Assembly (NCBI RefSeq): GCF_011067745.1 | Contig: NZ_JAAMPJ010000007.1 | Coordinates: 124,001-188,000, forward strand | Length of the DNA stretch: 64,000 nucleotides | Direction: 5' to 3' | Source of the DNA: Lentzea alba | Lineage (GTDB): Bacteria > Actinomycetota > Actinomycetes > Mycobacteriales > Pseudonocardiaceae | Shown here: one piece after another, positions 33,850 through 42,837 of the stretch | How positions within the stretch are numbered: position 1 is the first letter of the stretch | Layout: each line of letters begins with the position of its first letter | Notes under the pieces: generated by a model | Seen by the model: the letters and a program-made list of their open reading frames with translations, nothing else | The model's database searches: none | Told to the model about the DNA's origin: nothing | Made by a program: the position numbers and the translations under genes

Positions 33850-34352
33850 GACCGTCTCCTCTCGTCAGCCGACCCCTGCCGGCGCCTCTGCCGCCCGAGC
33901 CGAACATCGCGTCGTGCACCGACGAACCGGTCCACTCCCGCGTCCGGTGGAGACGAAGTCCCAGCCCCGCCGAGGATCGGCCCACGGCAGGTGCGAACCC
34001 ATGCGGCCGTTGCCGACCTGGCGCCGACGCGCCTTCACCCGGCGGATGAAGGCCATTGTGGACAGTTCGGCCGGATCGCCGAAAGGAGTAGACGCGACCG
34101 TCATCCGGTCACTCCCGCCCACGGGAGAACCCAGGCGCGGTCATGCCTGGACGAGCTCACCATTGAGTCCTCCGAACCCCGAGAACTGCTGCGACAGCAG
34201 GGAATTCAGTCTTCCGAATCGTCAAACTAATGAGCCGCCCTTCGCACGGTCAAGGTCGTGCCGGTGTCACATATCAGCCAATTTGCGTCTTGACCCGGCG
34301 GTCGACGCAGACCCTTCCGACCGGCGTTGATGCGACAATCCATTGTGGACGA
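33850..34352. other. Intergenic region, no gene seen
   Basis: About 500 bp upstream of the inositol-phosphate synthase. It has no convincing reading frame; the part from 34190 to 34350 is AT-richer and probably carries the promoter. No clear palindrome was found. Confidence 0.4.
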
Positions 34353-34919
34353 TCAATCGGCAGGAACATGAGACTTCGCCAGCACCCGGAGGAACGCACG
34401 CGACCACTGAGGCAGGTCGGGCCAGCCGCGGCAGGACACCATCGCACCGTCCACGACGTCCGGCCCGTCGGCGAAGGTGGCGCCTGCCTGCTCCACGTCG
34501 ACCTTCAACGGCGGGTACGCGGCGGTCGTGCGACCGCGCAGGAGTCCCAGTGCGGCCGGGACCTGCGGGCCGTGGCAGATCGTGCCGACCGGGAGTTCGT
34601 GAGCGAAGAAGTACGCGACGATGCGGGCGACGTCCGGGTCCGTGCGGATGTACTCCGGTGCCCGGCCGCCCGGAATCACCAGCGCCTGGTACTCCTCCGG
34701 GCGCACGTCCGCGAACGCCAGGTCCACGGGCAACCGACGACCTGGCTTCTCCGTGTAGGCGTCACATCCCGGTTCGAAGTCGTGCACCACCAGCTGCACC
34801 GGACGTGTCGTGGGCGCGGCCACGACGACCTCGTGGTCGTCCTCCCGCAGCCGGAACAACGGGTACATCGAATCGAGCTCCTCCGCGGCGTCCCCCGCCA
34901 GCATCAGTACTCGTGCCAT
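34353..34919 (-). CDS. DJ-1/PfpI family protein
   Basis: The 188-residue protein has the class I glutamine-amidotransferase-like fold: VLMLAGDAAEELDSMYPL at the N-terminus, ALVIPGGRAPEYI and the nucleophile elbow GTICHGPQVPAALG with the reactive cysteine. Family members act as glyoxalases, deglycases or chaperones against carbonyl stress. It is 30 bp behind the GH2 gene and probably co-transcribed. A role in detoxifying reactive keto-sugars is only an inference from context. Confidence 0.88.
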   Translation of the reverse strand: MARVLMLAGDAAEELDSMYPLFRLREDDHEVVVAAPTTRPVQLVVHDFEPGCDAYTEKPGRRLPVDLAFADVRPEEYQALVIPGGRAPEYIRTDPDVARIVAYFFAHELPVGTICHGPQVPAALGLLRGRTTAAYPPLKVDVEQAGATFADGPDVVDGAMVSCRGWPDLPQWSRAFLRVLAKSHVPAD

Positions 34920-34949
34920 GCGCCTTCCTCTTTCCCCGTGCGGTTTCTT

Positions 34950-37592
34950 TCAGTTCTGCGGCAGGAGTTGCCATTGCTGGTTGACACCGCCGTTGGCGGT
35001 CCATTGCACGACCTGGGCACCGTCGCTCGTGGACTGTCCGTACACGTCCGCCACGAGACCGTTGCCGACGTTGGCGATCGTGAAGAACCCGCCGGCCGCC
35101 GACCTCAGGAACCATTGCTGGTTGGTGCCGCCGTTCGCGGTCCACTGCTGCAGCTGCAGGCCCGCGGTGGACGAGGAACCGTTGACGTCGAGCACCTTGC
35201 CCGTCGCGTCGTAGCGCAGGGTGAAGGATCCGTTCTGCCCGGCGCTGACGGTCCAGGTCGCGTTCCCGCTCTGCTGCACGGCCTTGGCACCGTCGGCGGT
35301 GGAGTTGCCGGCGATGGCCAGCGGCTTGCCGCTGTTGCGGTTGACGATGCGGTACTTGCCGGGCGTGGGACCCTGGCCGGCGCCCAGGGTGAAGTACTCG
35401 GCGGTGTCGGTGAACGTGGTGACGCCGGACTTGCCGGTGGACAGGACGAGGTACACCCGTGAGCCGCCGGCAGGGGTCGCGAAGGACACCGGCTGCTGCA
35501 CGCGCGAACCCAGCGGGATGATGAGGGTCGTGCTGCCCGAGGCGATCACCGCTCCGGTGGGGCTGTCCAGGCGGGCGCTCCAGGTGAAGTCCACGGCGGT
35601 ACCGGTGAAGTCGTCGTTGAAGACGGTGATGGTGCGGTCGACCCTGGTGTTGCCGGCGAAGCCGGGAACCGCTGACGGCAGCGGGAAGCCACCGTTCGCG
35701 TCGGACACGCCGGAGGCCGACCAGTAGGGCAGGTCGATCGCGGCGATCGGGTTGAACCCGGCCTGGACCCGCTGGATCTGGGCGTTGCTCCACGGGTCCG
35801 GCAGGTTGTCCGCGCCGTAGACGGGGCGGCCACCCTCCTCCGGGGTGAAGTCCGTGGTCCGCACACCGGGGATGACGCTCGCCCAGGCAGACAGCAGGGT
35901 GTAGGGCCGCAGGTCGCTGGTGTCCTTGCCGCGCTTGGCCGCGGTCGCGGTGGCGAACCACGCGAAGCCCTGCTTGCTGCTGCACGCGGGCCAGATGTAC
36001 TCGCCCTCACCGTCCGGCCGGCCTGCCACGGACCAGGTCTGCTCGCCGTAGCGGCCGGTGCCGTCGAGGTAGTGCGGGACGAGGTTGAAGTTGGCCTGTG
36101 TCATGGTGGGATATCGGTTGGGCGACGCGCCGGGGGCCACCTCGACGATGATCGGCCTGGTGCCGTCGGCGGCGTTCACCGCCGTGTACAGGTCTCTCTG
36201 GAACTGCTCGGAGTCGGAGTCGGCGAGGTTCGGCTCGTTGACCTGGCTCCAGCGGACGATCGACGGGTGGTTGCGGTCGCGCAGCGTCAGCGCACGGGCG
36301 TGGGCCACCATGTTGGCGCGACCGGCGTTGAAGTCCTGTGCGTTGCCGGCACCGCGGATGGCGGTCTCGTCGATGATCATCAGCCCGAGCTCGTCGGCCA
36401 CGTCGAGCATGTACGGACTGGCCGGCTCCTGGTGGACGCGGACGACGTTGAAGTTGAGCCGCAGGTAGTTGTCGACCGCCTGCGGCCAGCCGCCGTTGCC
36501 GGCCGACGGCGGGAGAAAGCCCGGCAGCGTGTCGAAGGCGTCGCCCTTGCCACCGTTGTCGATCCGGTCGTAGTTGGCGCCCTGCAGGTTGTCGCCGCGC
36601 ACGTTCACCCGCACGCCGTTGAGGCGGTAGTACTCGCCGTTCTGGGTGCTTTCCCGGAACCCGAAGCGGTACGTGGCGTCGCTGGTGCGGCCGTCGTCGG
36701 TGGTCGCGTGCACCGACAGCCGGTGCAACTGGGCACGATGTCCCTGCCGATACGGCACGTTCGGCCACCAGTACGAGGCCGCGCCGAGCATCCACGCCAC
36801 CGGACCGACGGTCACGGTCGCGGTGGAACGGGCCGCGACCGTGACCGTGCGGCTGGGCAGGGCGGGGTAGCCGAAGGCCTGTCCGTTGTCCGAGGCGAGC
36901 GTGCCGCCGAGGGTCACGGTGCGGGCGCTGCCGGAGGTGTTGGCGACCGTCACGTCGTAGGTCAGGGTCTGGTCGGTCACCGAGGTGCGGACGAAGGCGT
37001 CGCTCACGTGCACGGCCGGGTACACGCGCAGGAACGCCGAACGGAAGATCCCCTGCGGCACCGCCTCCGACCAGTTGGCGGCGTCGGGAATCAGGTACTT
37101 GCCCGCCGGCGTCTTCAACGCGTTGCGGCCCTTCACGTTCACGCTGATCGTGTGCGTCGTGCCGGGCGTGGTGAAGGCGGTGATGTCGAAGTTCGACGCC
37201 GTGTACGCGGTCGTCTGGGTGGCGACGACCCGTCCGTCGACCGACAGGGTCGCCTGGTGGTTCACCGCACCGAACTCGATCCACGCCGACTGCGGCTGTC
37301 CCGAGTCGGGCACCGTGATGGTGCGCGAGTACGTCGCCTCGGACACGTCGGTGAAGCCTTGCTTGTACCAGCCACCACCGGGCACGGTGATCGTCGTGGC
37401 CGGCCGGCCCGCCGGCGTGAAGCTCCACCTGCCGGCCAGGTCGACCGACCGGATCGCGGCGTCGCCCGCGGCGACCCCGTTCACGTCCGCAATCGCGGCG
37501 GCGGAAGCGGTCACCGGGACCGGGACCGGGACCGTCATGCCGACCACAGCGAGCACCACCGCCGCCACGGCCGCGAACAGCCCTCGAGCCAT
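34950..37592 (-). CDS. Secreted GH2-family glycosidase with ricin-type lectin
   Basis: The 880-residue protein starts at ATG 37592 (AAGGAG upstream) with a signal peptide. The sugar-binding sandwich (about 40-180) and Ig-like domain precede the barrel, with RDRNHPSIVRWSQVNEPNLA (acid/base Glu) and GEGEYIWPACS (nucleophile Glu). The C-terminal third has a beta domain and a ricin lectin (about 750-880) with QQW repeats. GH2 members are beta-galactosidases, mannosidases, glucuronidases and related enzymes; specificity is not decidable here. It heads an operon with the PfpI gene. Confidence 0.88.
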   Translation of the reverse strand: MARGLFAAVAAVVLAVVGMTVPVPVPVTASAAAIADVNGVAAGDAAIRSVDLAGRWSFTPAGRPATTITVPGGGWYKQGFTDVSEATYSRTITVPDSGQPQSAWIEFGAVNHQATLSVDGRVVATQTTAYTASNFDITAFTTPGTTHTISVNVKGRNALKTPAGKYLIPDAANWSEAVPQGIFRSAFLRVYPAVHVSDAFVRTSVTDQTLTYDVTVANTSGSARTVTLGGTLASDNGQAFGYPALPSRTVTVAARSTATVTVGPVAWMLGAASYWWPNVPYRQGHRAQLHRLSVHATTDDGRTSDATYRFGFRESTQNGEYYRLNGVRVNVRGDNLQGANYDRIDNGGKGDAFDTLPGFLPPSAGNGGWPQAVDNYLRLNFNVVRVHQEPASPYMLDVADELGLMIIDETAIRGAGNAQDFNAGRANMVAHARALTLRDRNHPSIVRWSQVNEPNLADSDSEQFQRDLYTAVNAADGTRPIIVEVAPGASPNRYPTMTQANFNLVPHYLDGTGRYGEQTWSVAGRPDGEGEYIWPACSSKQGFAWFATATAAKRGKDTSDLRPYTLLSAWASVIPGVRTTDFTPEEGGRPVYGADNLPDPWSNAQIQRVQAGFNPIAAIDLPYWSASGVSDANGGFPLPSAVPGFAGNTRVDRTITVFNDDFTGTAVDFTWSARLDSPTGAVIASGSTTLIIPLGSRVQQPVSFATPAGGSRVYLVLSTGKSGVTTFTDTAEYFTLGAGQGPTPGKYRIVNRNSGKPLAIAGNSTADGAKAVQQSGNATWTVSAGQNGSFTLRYDATGKVLDVNGSSSTAGLQLQQWTANGGTNQQWFLRSAAGGFFTIANVGNGLVADVYGQSTSDGAQVVQWTANGGVNQQWQLLPQN

Positions 37593-38401
37593 GCTTGAGC
37601 TCCTTGTCCGCCAGCCAGGAGTCCTCGTGCTGGCACCATTTCCGAGTTGTGTCCACAACGGATGGAGGTTCCGGTGACGGCGGACGCGCCGGACATGGCC
37701 CTGGGCGGACCGAGGAAGATGGATGCCAGTGACCCCGGCGGCGAGCTCGGCCCGGCGGCCTGCTCAGCGAGCCACACGCGCCGGCCGGCCGACTGGTCGC
37801 GGACCTCGCGGCGAAGCGCGTCTGGTGGTGATCACAGGCAGCGCCACCGCGTCGAGCACAAAGGTATGGACAGAGTACGAGACAGCGTTGTCACAGGTAC
37901 TCCTCGAATCGAGGGCAGGGCGCGCCGACACGTGCGATTCGTTTGTTGACCAGCGAACCAATTAGTCGGACCGTTTCCACGGTAGGGCTTGAGGCAGACT
38001 CGGTCAATAGGTCGTACATGTTGCCCGAATGAGTCAGGTTGCTCCACAGGGCGCAAGCCGACGCCAATCGGCCGAGTCACCCAGCCCCACCTGGGACCAG
38101 GTCGTTCTCGCCAGGCATTCAGTCGCTACCAGCCTGTGATCCGTACAGCGGGAGCCAGCCCACCTGCCCTTACCGCCCTCGCACAGGCGACGGTATTTGT
38201 ATGACTCATCGCCCCAGTTTCGCGATCAATTGGTGAACTGTCGATCAATCTTGTGCGATCCCGTTCGCCGGGTGGAGGTAGCGCGAAACCCACCGGACCG
38301 GAAAGTCCACAAGGGATCGCGAGCGATCCTCGACAAAGGACGCTGTGCCGCAGGGAGACCTGCGGCACAGCCGACGCCGGCCGTCGTGTCCTCCGAGTGC
38401 T
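37593..38401. other. Long intergenic region upstream of the GH2 gene
   Basis: About 800 bp with no convincing gene. It contains at 37881-37892 GACAGCGTTGTC, which fits the central-CpG operator layout of LacI-family repressors (GACA-N-CG-N-TGTC), about 290 bp before the GH2 start. The AT-richer section 37930-38060 may carry the promoter. Confidence 0.4.
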
Positions 38402-41095
38402 TCAGGTGCGCAGGCTCCACTGCTGGTTGCCGGCGCCGTTGCAGGTCCAGAGGATGATCCTGGTTCCGTTCGCGGTGCCGGCACCGTTGGCGTCCAAGCA
38501 CAACCCCGACTGCACACCGGTGATCGTGCCGTTGGCGTTGACGTTCCACTGCTGGCTGGTCTGACTGTTGCAGTCCCAGATCACCACCGCGGTGCCGTTG
38601 CCGGTACCGCCGTTGCCGGCGGCCAGACACTTGTTGCCGTACACCTGCAGCTGCTTGCCCGAGGTGTGGGTGAAGCGCTGGTTGGTGCCGCCGTGGCAGT
38701 CCCACAACTGCGCCTGTGCGCCGTTGGCCGTGCTCGCGCCGCTGATGTCGATGCAGCGGCCGGACTGGCCGCCGACGATCGTGGCGCCCTGCTGACCGCT
38801 CCCACCCTGCCGCCGCACGAGCGACTTCGACTCAGCGGACCGATTCCCTTGCGCGTCGAGGACGTAGAGCCGGTAGTCACCGGCGGTGGCCGGGACGTCG
38901 ATCGTCGTCGCCGTTCCGCTCGCCCTGGTCATCGTCGGGCCGACCGCGAAGGTCGTCGTACCCGGCGGAGCCAGCCAGACGGTCCTGGTCGCGTCGCCGA
39001 TGCTCCGGATCGGGATCGACGTCCCGCCGGCGCCGACGAACGTGCTGCCGGGCAGGGCGTAATCCGGCCGGGACAGATTGCTCAGCGGGATGACATCCCG
39101 ATAGGCGTCCTCCAGACCGGAGTTCACGGCGATGCCGTGGGCGGCCGCCGGCCAGACGTAGTCGGAGTGGACGAGGATGTCCTGCACGGTGCTGTTGGGC
39201 AGGTTCTTGTTGGAGACCTTGTTGATCGGACCGTACGTCTGCGTGATGCTCAGGTCGTGCTTGCGTCCGAAGTCGTCGGAATTGATGAGCCACGTGACGT
39301 TCTTGTCCACGCTCAGGACGTTGTCGCGGAAGGTGATGTACGCCGATCCTTCGTCCGGGTGAAGTCCGTACTTGTGCCCGGACGGGACACCCTGGAGGTA
39401 GTTGTTGTTGATCGTGGTTCCCGGCTGGCTGCCGAGCGTGTAGATGGGGGCCGTGTCGTTGAGGCGCTGAACCGTGTCGATGATGTGGTTGTAGCTGATG
39501 TTGTTGTTCCGCGCCGTGGTCGTCGGCCGGTTGGGTGCGATGGAGCCCGATGAGCCGTCGAAGTTCCACCAGCCCCAGCCGAGCGTGATGCCGTTCCAGG
39601 GGGCTTTTTCGATCCGGTTGTGCTGCACCGTCAGGGTGTCGACGAAGAACGCCGCGATGGGGCTGTGCCCGTTGAACAACACCGCGCTGTCGTAGAGGTA
39701 GTTGTTCTTGATCTCGATGTTCTTCGGAAGCCCTTCGACTTGCGCGGAGTACTTCTCGCGGTTCGTCGGCGTGTGGTCACCGATGTACACGTGCTGCGGG
39801 TGGCCCACGGTGATGGCGGACCCGGCTATGTCGTTCGTGTAGTTCCCGATCAACTGCGTGTTCTGCACGTCGTTGATCATGTTGATCCCGTCGACACCGG
39901 TGTGCTGCACCCGATTGCGGAGCAGGGCTATCCCGTCGGCGTTCTCCAGTTGGATGATGCCCGGCGTGGTGTCGACATTGCGGTAGTAGTAGACGTGGAA
40001 GTTGCCCTTGACGTACACGGTGTTGCCGAGGCCGCCCTGCTGGGCCTGCTTGAACGCGGAGCCGGCCACGCTGAAGAGGTTCCAGTCCGAGTGCTGCACC
40101 GTGATGCCGGAGAACGTGATGTTGCGTACGTGGTTGGTCGTGGACGTGCCGGCGACCCGAAGCAGGGTGGACACGTTGTTCGGCGCATAGACCGTCGCGG
40201 TCGCCATGTTCTCCGAGTCGGCCTTGTAGTAGTAGACCGTTTGACTCGACTTGTCGAAGTAGAACTCGCCCGGCGCGTCGAGGAACTCGTAGGCGTTCAT
40301 GAACTTGTGGCTTCCGCCGGACTGGAAGTTGCCGTTGAACGCGCCTTGCGCGATGGCCGCACCCGGTTGCTGGAACAGCGCAACGCGGTTGGCGCCGTCA
40401 CTGCTGGTGGTGACCTGGCGGACCCCGGCGATGGCCGTCTGCCAGGTGGTCGCCGTCTCGATCTCGATGTCGTCCTGGTTGCGGGATATCGCGGGCAGAT
40501 CAGCCAAACTGTACTTGGCGCCGTCACACTGCGAGCCCGACTCCAACGCCCACGGAGCCTGACCGGCAGTGACGTTGTACGTGCCGTAGCACCCTTGCGA
40601 GTTGATCGTCTTGGTGGCCATGAAGGCACGCTTGTCGTTGACGTAGAGCGCCCGCAGCTTGTTGCCGCGAGTGAGCGGAGCCTTCCAGATGTTGCCGCCG
40701 TGCTGCGTCCAGCCGGTCACCTGCACGCCACCACTGAGCACCGGCGTCTCGTTCTGGTACGCGGAATAGATGACGCGGTACCCGTTCGTGCCCGAGTCTC
40801 TCGGCGTGAAATCCACGGCGCTGCCTATCGGGTAGTTCCCCCCGCGAAGCTGGACGTGGATGTCCCCGGTCATGTTCGCGTTCACCGCACGAACAGCGTC
40901 CCGTGCACGCGGTAACGTCTTGAACGGGGCCGTGATCGTCCCCGGATTGTCATCATTTCCCTCGGGAGCGACGTAATAGGTTTCCTGGACGGCGGCCGAG
41001 GCACGCGATTGGTCTGCCGTGACTGGCAGCAGTGCCGCGGACACCAGCACCGCAAGGGCCAACAACGACCTTCTGACAATGACGGCTGTTTTCAC
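38402..41095 (-). CDS. Secreted right-handed beta-helix protein with ricin-type lectin
   Basis: The 897-residue protein starts at GTG 41095 with GAGGGGAAGAG upstream and a signal peptide to about 36. YYVAPEGNDDNPGTITAPFK then LPRARDAVR opens a parallel beta-helix (about 38-700) with many N-x-I-x-x-N rungs (for example IEIKNNYLYDS, ARNNNISYNHIID), as in polysaccharide lyases and GH28/GH110/GH120-type enzymes. A short beta domain and a ricin lectin (about 775-897) follow. The catalytic class is not clear. A TGGC-N8-GCCA palindrome lies 150 bp upstream. Confidence 0.85.
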   Translation of the reverse strand: MKTAVIVRRSLLALAVLVSAALLPVTADQSRASAAVQETYYVAPEGNDDNPGTITAPFKTLPRARDAVRAVNANMTGDIHVQLRGGNYPIGSAVDFTPRDSGTNGYRVIYSAYQNETPVLSGGVQVTGWTQHGGNIWKAPLTRGNKLRALYVNDKRAFMATKTINSQGCYGTYNVTAGQAPWALESGSQCDGAKYSLADLPAISRNQDDIEIETATTWQTAIAGVRQVTTSSDGANRVALFQQPGAAIAQGAFNGNFQSGGSHKFMNAYEFLDAPGEFYFDKSSQTVYYYKADSENMATATVYAPNNVSTLLRVAGTSTTNHVRNITFSGITVQHSDWNLFSVAGSAFKQAQQGGLGNTVYVKGNFHVYYYRNVDTTPGIIQLENADGIALLRNRVQHTGVDGINMINDVQNTQLIGNYTNDIAGSAITVGHPQHVYIGDHTPTNREKYSAQVEGLPKNIEIKNNYLYDSAVLFNGHSPIAAFFVDTLTVQHNRIEKAPWNGITLGWGWWNFDGSSGSIAPNRPTTTARNNNISYNHIIDTVQRLNDTAPIYTLGSQPGTTINNNYLQGVPSGHKYGLHPDEGSAYITFRDNVLSVDKNVTWLINSDDFGRKHDLSITQTYGPINKVSNKNLPNSTVQDILVHSDYVWPAAAHGIAVNSGLEDAYRDVIPLSNLSRPDYALPGSTFVGAGGTSIPIRSIGDATRTVWLAPPGTTTFAVGPTMTRASGTATTIDVPATAGDYRLYVLDAQGNRSAESKSLVRRQGGSGQQGATIVGGQSGRCIDISGASTANGAQAQLWDCHGGTNQRFTHTSGKQLQVYGNKCLAAGNGGTGNGTAVVIWDCNSQTSQQWNVNANGTITGVQSGLCLDANGAGTANGTRIILWTCNGAGNQQWSLRT

Positions 41096-41113
41096 CCTGC
41101 TCTTCCCCTCGCT

Positions 41114-41125
41114 TGTTCGCGAACA
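41114..41125. promoter_or_regulatory. 12-bp palindrome before the beta-helix gene
   Basis: TGTTCGCGAACA, perfect, 18 bp upstream of the GTG start. Possible operator or part of the leader; regulator unknown. Confidence 0.35.
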
Positions 41126-41244
41126 GACAGGCCGTGGTGGAGCACCGGTCCGCAGCGGGGACGAGCGTTCAACGGCCAGCCTTGGACCACCCCACTCGCG
41201 AACCAACGTCACCTTCCAGCAAGCTGGGCGACACCGGGGAGCAG

Positions 41245-41260
41245 TGGCAGATATCTGCCA
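41245..41260. promoter_or_regulatory. Putative ROK operator 3 (perfect palindrome)
   Basis: TGGCAGATATCTGCCA is a perfect palindrome (18 bp with its flanking G and C) and matches the importer-operon copy at 14 of 16 bases. It is 150 bp upstream of the beta-helix gene, so that gene is a candidate member of the ROK regulon. A second palindrome, TGTCAGCCCTGACA, follows at 41265-41278. Confidence 0.6.
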
Positions 41261-41264
41261 CAGT

Positions 41265-41278
41265 TGTCAGCCCTGACA
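41265..41278. promoter_or_regulatory. 14-bp inverted repeat TGTCAG-CC-CTGACA
   Basis: Perfect 6-bp arms with a 2-bp spacer, 4 bp from ROK operator 3. It may be a second binding site or an accessory operator half of the same control region. Confidence 0.35.
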
Positions 41279-41300
41279 CCGTGACGCGAAGACCCTCACT

Positions 41301-41561
41301 TCACGCACGACGAGCTGGAACAGCCGAAGCCATCGGCGTCGGCACCACGCGCGGCGCTCTCGATCCGGACGTCGTGGCCGCCTCGGCCTGGATCGCCACG
41401 CCGACCGCGACACCCCACCAGCCCACGCCCGCGGCCAGCGGCCACCACACGGACTCGGTGACAGCGAGCAGCACGGTGCCCACCGCGCAGGACAGCTGCA
41501 CGAGCATCGCCAAACCGAGCACCGCCCGTGCGCCGCAGCTCGTCAGGCCCCGCTCAGCCAT
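41301..41561 (-). CDS. Small membrane protein
   Basis: The 86-residue protein starts at ATG 41561 with GAGGAG 5 nt upstream. Two transmembrane segments are visible (VLGLAMLVQLSCAVGTVLLA and PLAAGVGWWGVAVGVAI) with a short polar tail. No family recognised. An insertion-sequence scrap lies directly upstream. Confidence 0.6.
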   Translation of the reverse strand: MAERGLTSCGARAVLGLAMLVQLSCAVGTVLLAVTESVWWPLAAGVGWWGVAVGVAIQAEAATTSGSRAPRVVPTPMASAVPARRA

Positions 41562-41637
41562 GACAACTCCTCGCATTCCGCCGCTGCGGGGTGTATCGCT
41601 TGCTGTCATGCCCTGTTGCGAAAGGAGGTGAGGATGC

Positions 41638-41742
41638 AACCTTGTTCAGTGCGGCGAAGAAGTTCTCCATCAGCGCGTTGTCGTGGGAGTCGCCGACCGA
41701 ACCGGTCAACGGCAGGATTCCCTTGTCCGCCAAGCGTTGCAT
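41638..41742 (-). pseudogene. IS3-like transposase fragment
   Basis: About 35 codons read MQRLADKGILPLTGSVGDSH followed by DNALMENFFAALNKV, the region around the last acidic catalytic residue of IS3-type DDE transposases (GDSxDNAxxExFF). No start or remaining catalytic domain is present. Diverged coding-like sequence continues to about 41840 in other frames. A scar of a lost element. Confidence 0.7.
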
Positions 41743-41841
41743 GACGCGGGCGAGAAACCGCGCCCGCCGTCCTCGCCCTGCTGCTCGCAGAACACCTCGA
41801 GGTCCGCATCGTCGACATCGCGCACCAGCACGTCGGTTCCG

Positions 41842-42282
41842 TCAGCGGCGGCTGGTGGCCAGGATGACGAGGAACTGACCTCCGCCCGCCTCGACGGTGG
41901 CGGTCACCGGCAGTCCTGGCGCCAGTCGGGAGAACCGGTCCAGCAGCCAGTCCGCCGCCTCCTGGGCGTCCTGCTTGGTCGGACAACGGGCCACCAGCTC
42001 GCGGCCCCCCTTGCGCTCCAGCCGACCGATGACGGTGATCAGCGGCGCGGGTTCGACCACGTGCAGGCGGTCCGGCCAGGCGATGACCACCTTGACCGCG
42101 CCCTTGCGGGTGTTGCACCCGCGGTGCGCCAGCCGTTCGGCCACCTTGGCCTTCCGGTCGGCGGTCCGGCTGTCCACGCTGGGCCCCCGCGGATCGTTCA
42201 CCGACATGTCGGGGTCGACCGGTTCGTCGCACACCCAGCAACGCCAGCCGTCGCGCTCGGCCACATCATCAAGAAGACTCAC
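41842..42282 (-). CDS. Small protein with zinc/HNH-like cysteines
   Basis: The 146-residue protein begins (GTG 42282) SLLDDVAERDGWRCWVCDEP and has CxxC (about 15-18) and HRGCNTRKG (about 53-61). This arrangement resembles the zinc-binding part of HNH-type proteins, although the catalytic histidines are not evident. The C-terminal half is a mixed alpha/beta domain. Conserved-looking actinobacterial protein; function unknown. No Shine-Dalgarno, possibly leaderless. Confidence 0.65.
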   Translation of the reverse strand: MSLLDDVAERDGWRCWVCDEPVDPDMSVNDPRGPSVDSRTADRKAKVAERLAHRGCNTRKGAVKVVIAWPDRLHVVEPAPLITVIGRLERKGGRELVARCPTKQDAQEAADWLLDRFSRLAPGLPVTATVEAGGGQFLVILATSRR

Positions 42283-42761
42283 CCGAGCAAACTAGCCTGT
42301 CTCTGAGCGCACAACGAACGCGCCGCTCGCCGCCGCCGCGGCGCCATCGCAGGAGAAGTCCACGCCGAACTGGGCCTGACTCCGGCGGCATCAGGCTGAC
42401 ACCCACCGGTGAGACTTCGCACAGGACGTGGTGCCAATGACGAGCGTGCGTGATCAACCTGGCGCGATGACGACGGGTTCCAGTGACGTCGAGGTACAGG
42501 TCCCTGACCCGGGACGGGCTTGCGCGCCAGCGGTGCGAACGAAACCAGCAACAGCACCGCTCCCAACGGGATGAGGTCCTGTGGTCCGGACTCCTCGGGT
42601 GATCGCCACCATCTCCGCGTGGTCCTCGGCGAGGAAAGCCAGGTGCTCGACCGTCCACGCCGGACCGTGGCCGCGTTCGCCGTCGAGGTCGTCGCCGATC
42701 CTGAGCACCCCGCAGGTGAGGACGAGCAGCGGTGCGGCGATGTGGGAGCTCATGCCTCAAG
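42283..42761 (-). other. Region with a possible frameshifted small gene
   Basis: On the minus strand a frame from ATG 42753 reads MSSHIAAPLLVLTCGVLRIG then EDHAEMVAITRGVRTTGPHP. A hydrophobic stretch (GAVLLLVSFAPLA) continues in a different frame near 42560. This may be a two-helix membrane protein broken by a frameshift. The rest to 42283 shows nothing. Confidence 0.3.
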
Positions 42762-42801
42762 CCTGCTGACCGGCGACCCGAGCGGATCGCCGGTCAGCAG
42801 G
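42762..42801 (-). terminator. Hairpin terminator after the S1 protease gene
   Basis: Perfect 15-bp arms CCTGCTGACCGGCGA/TCGCCGGTCAGCAGG with a 10-nt loop, 36 bp past the protease stop. Confidence 0.75.
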
Positions 42802-42837
42802 ATCTTCGGCATCCCTCTCAGGAGGGAGATGGCCTTC

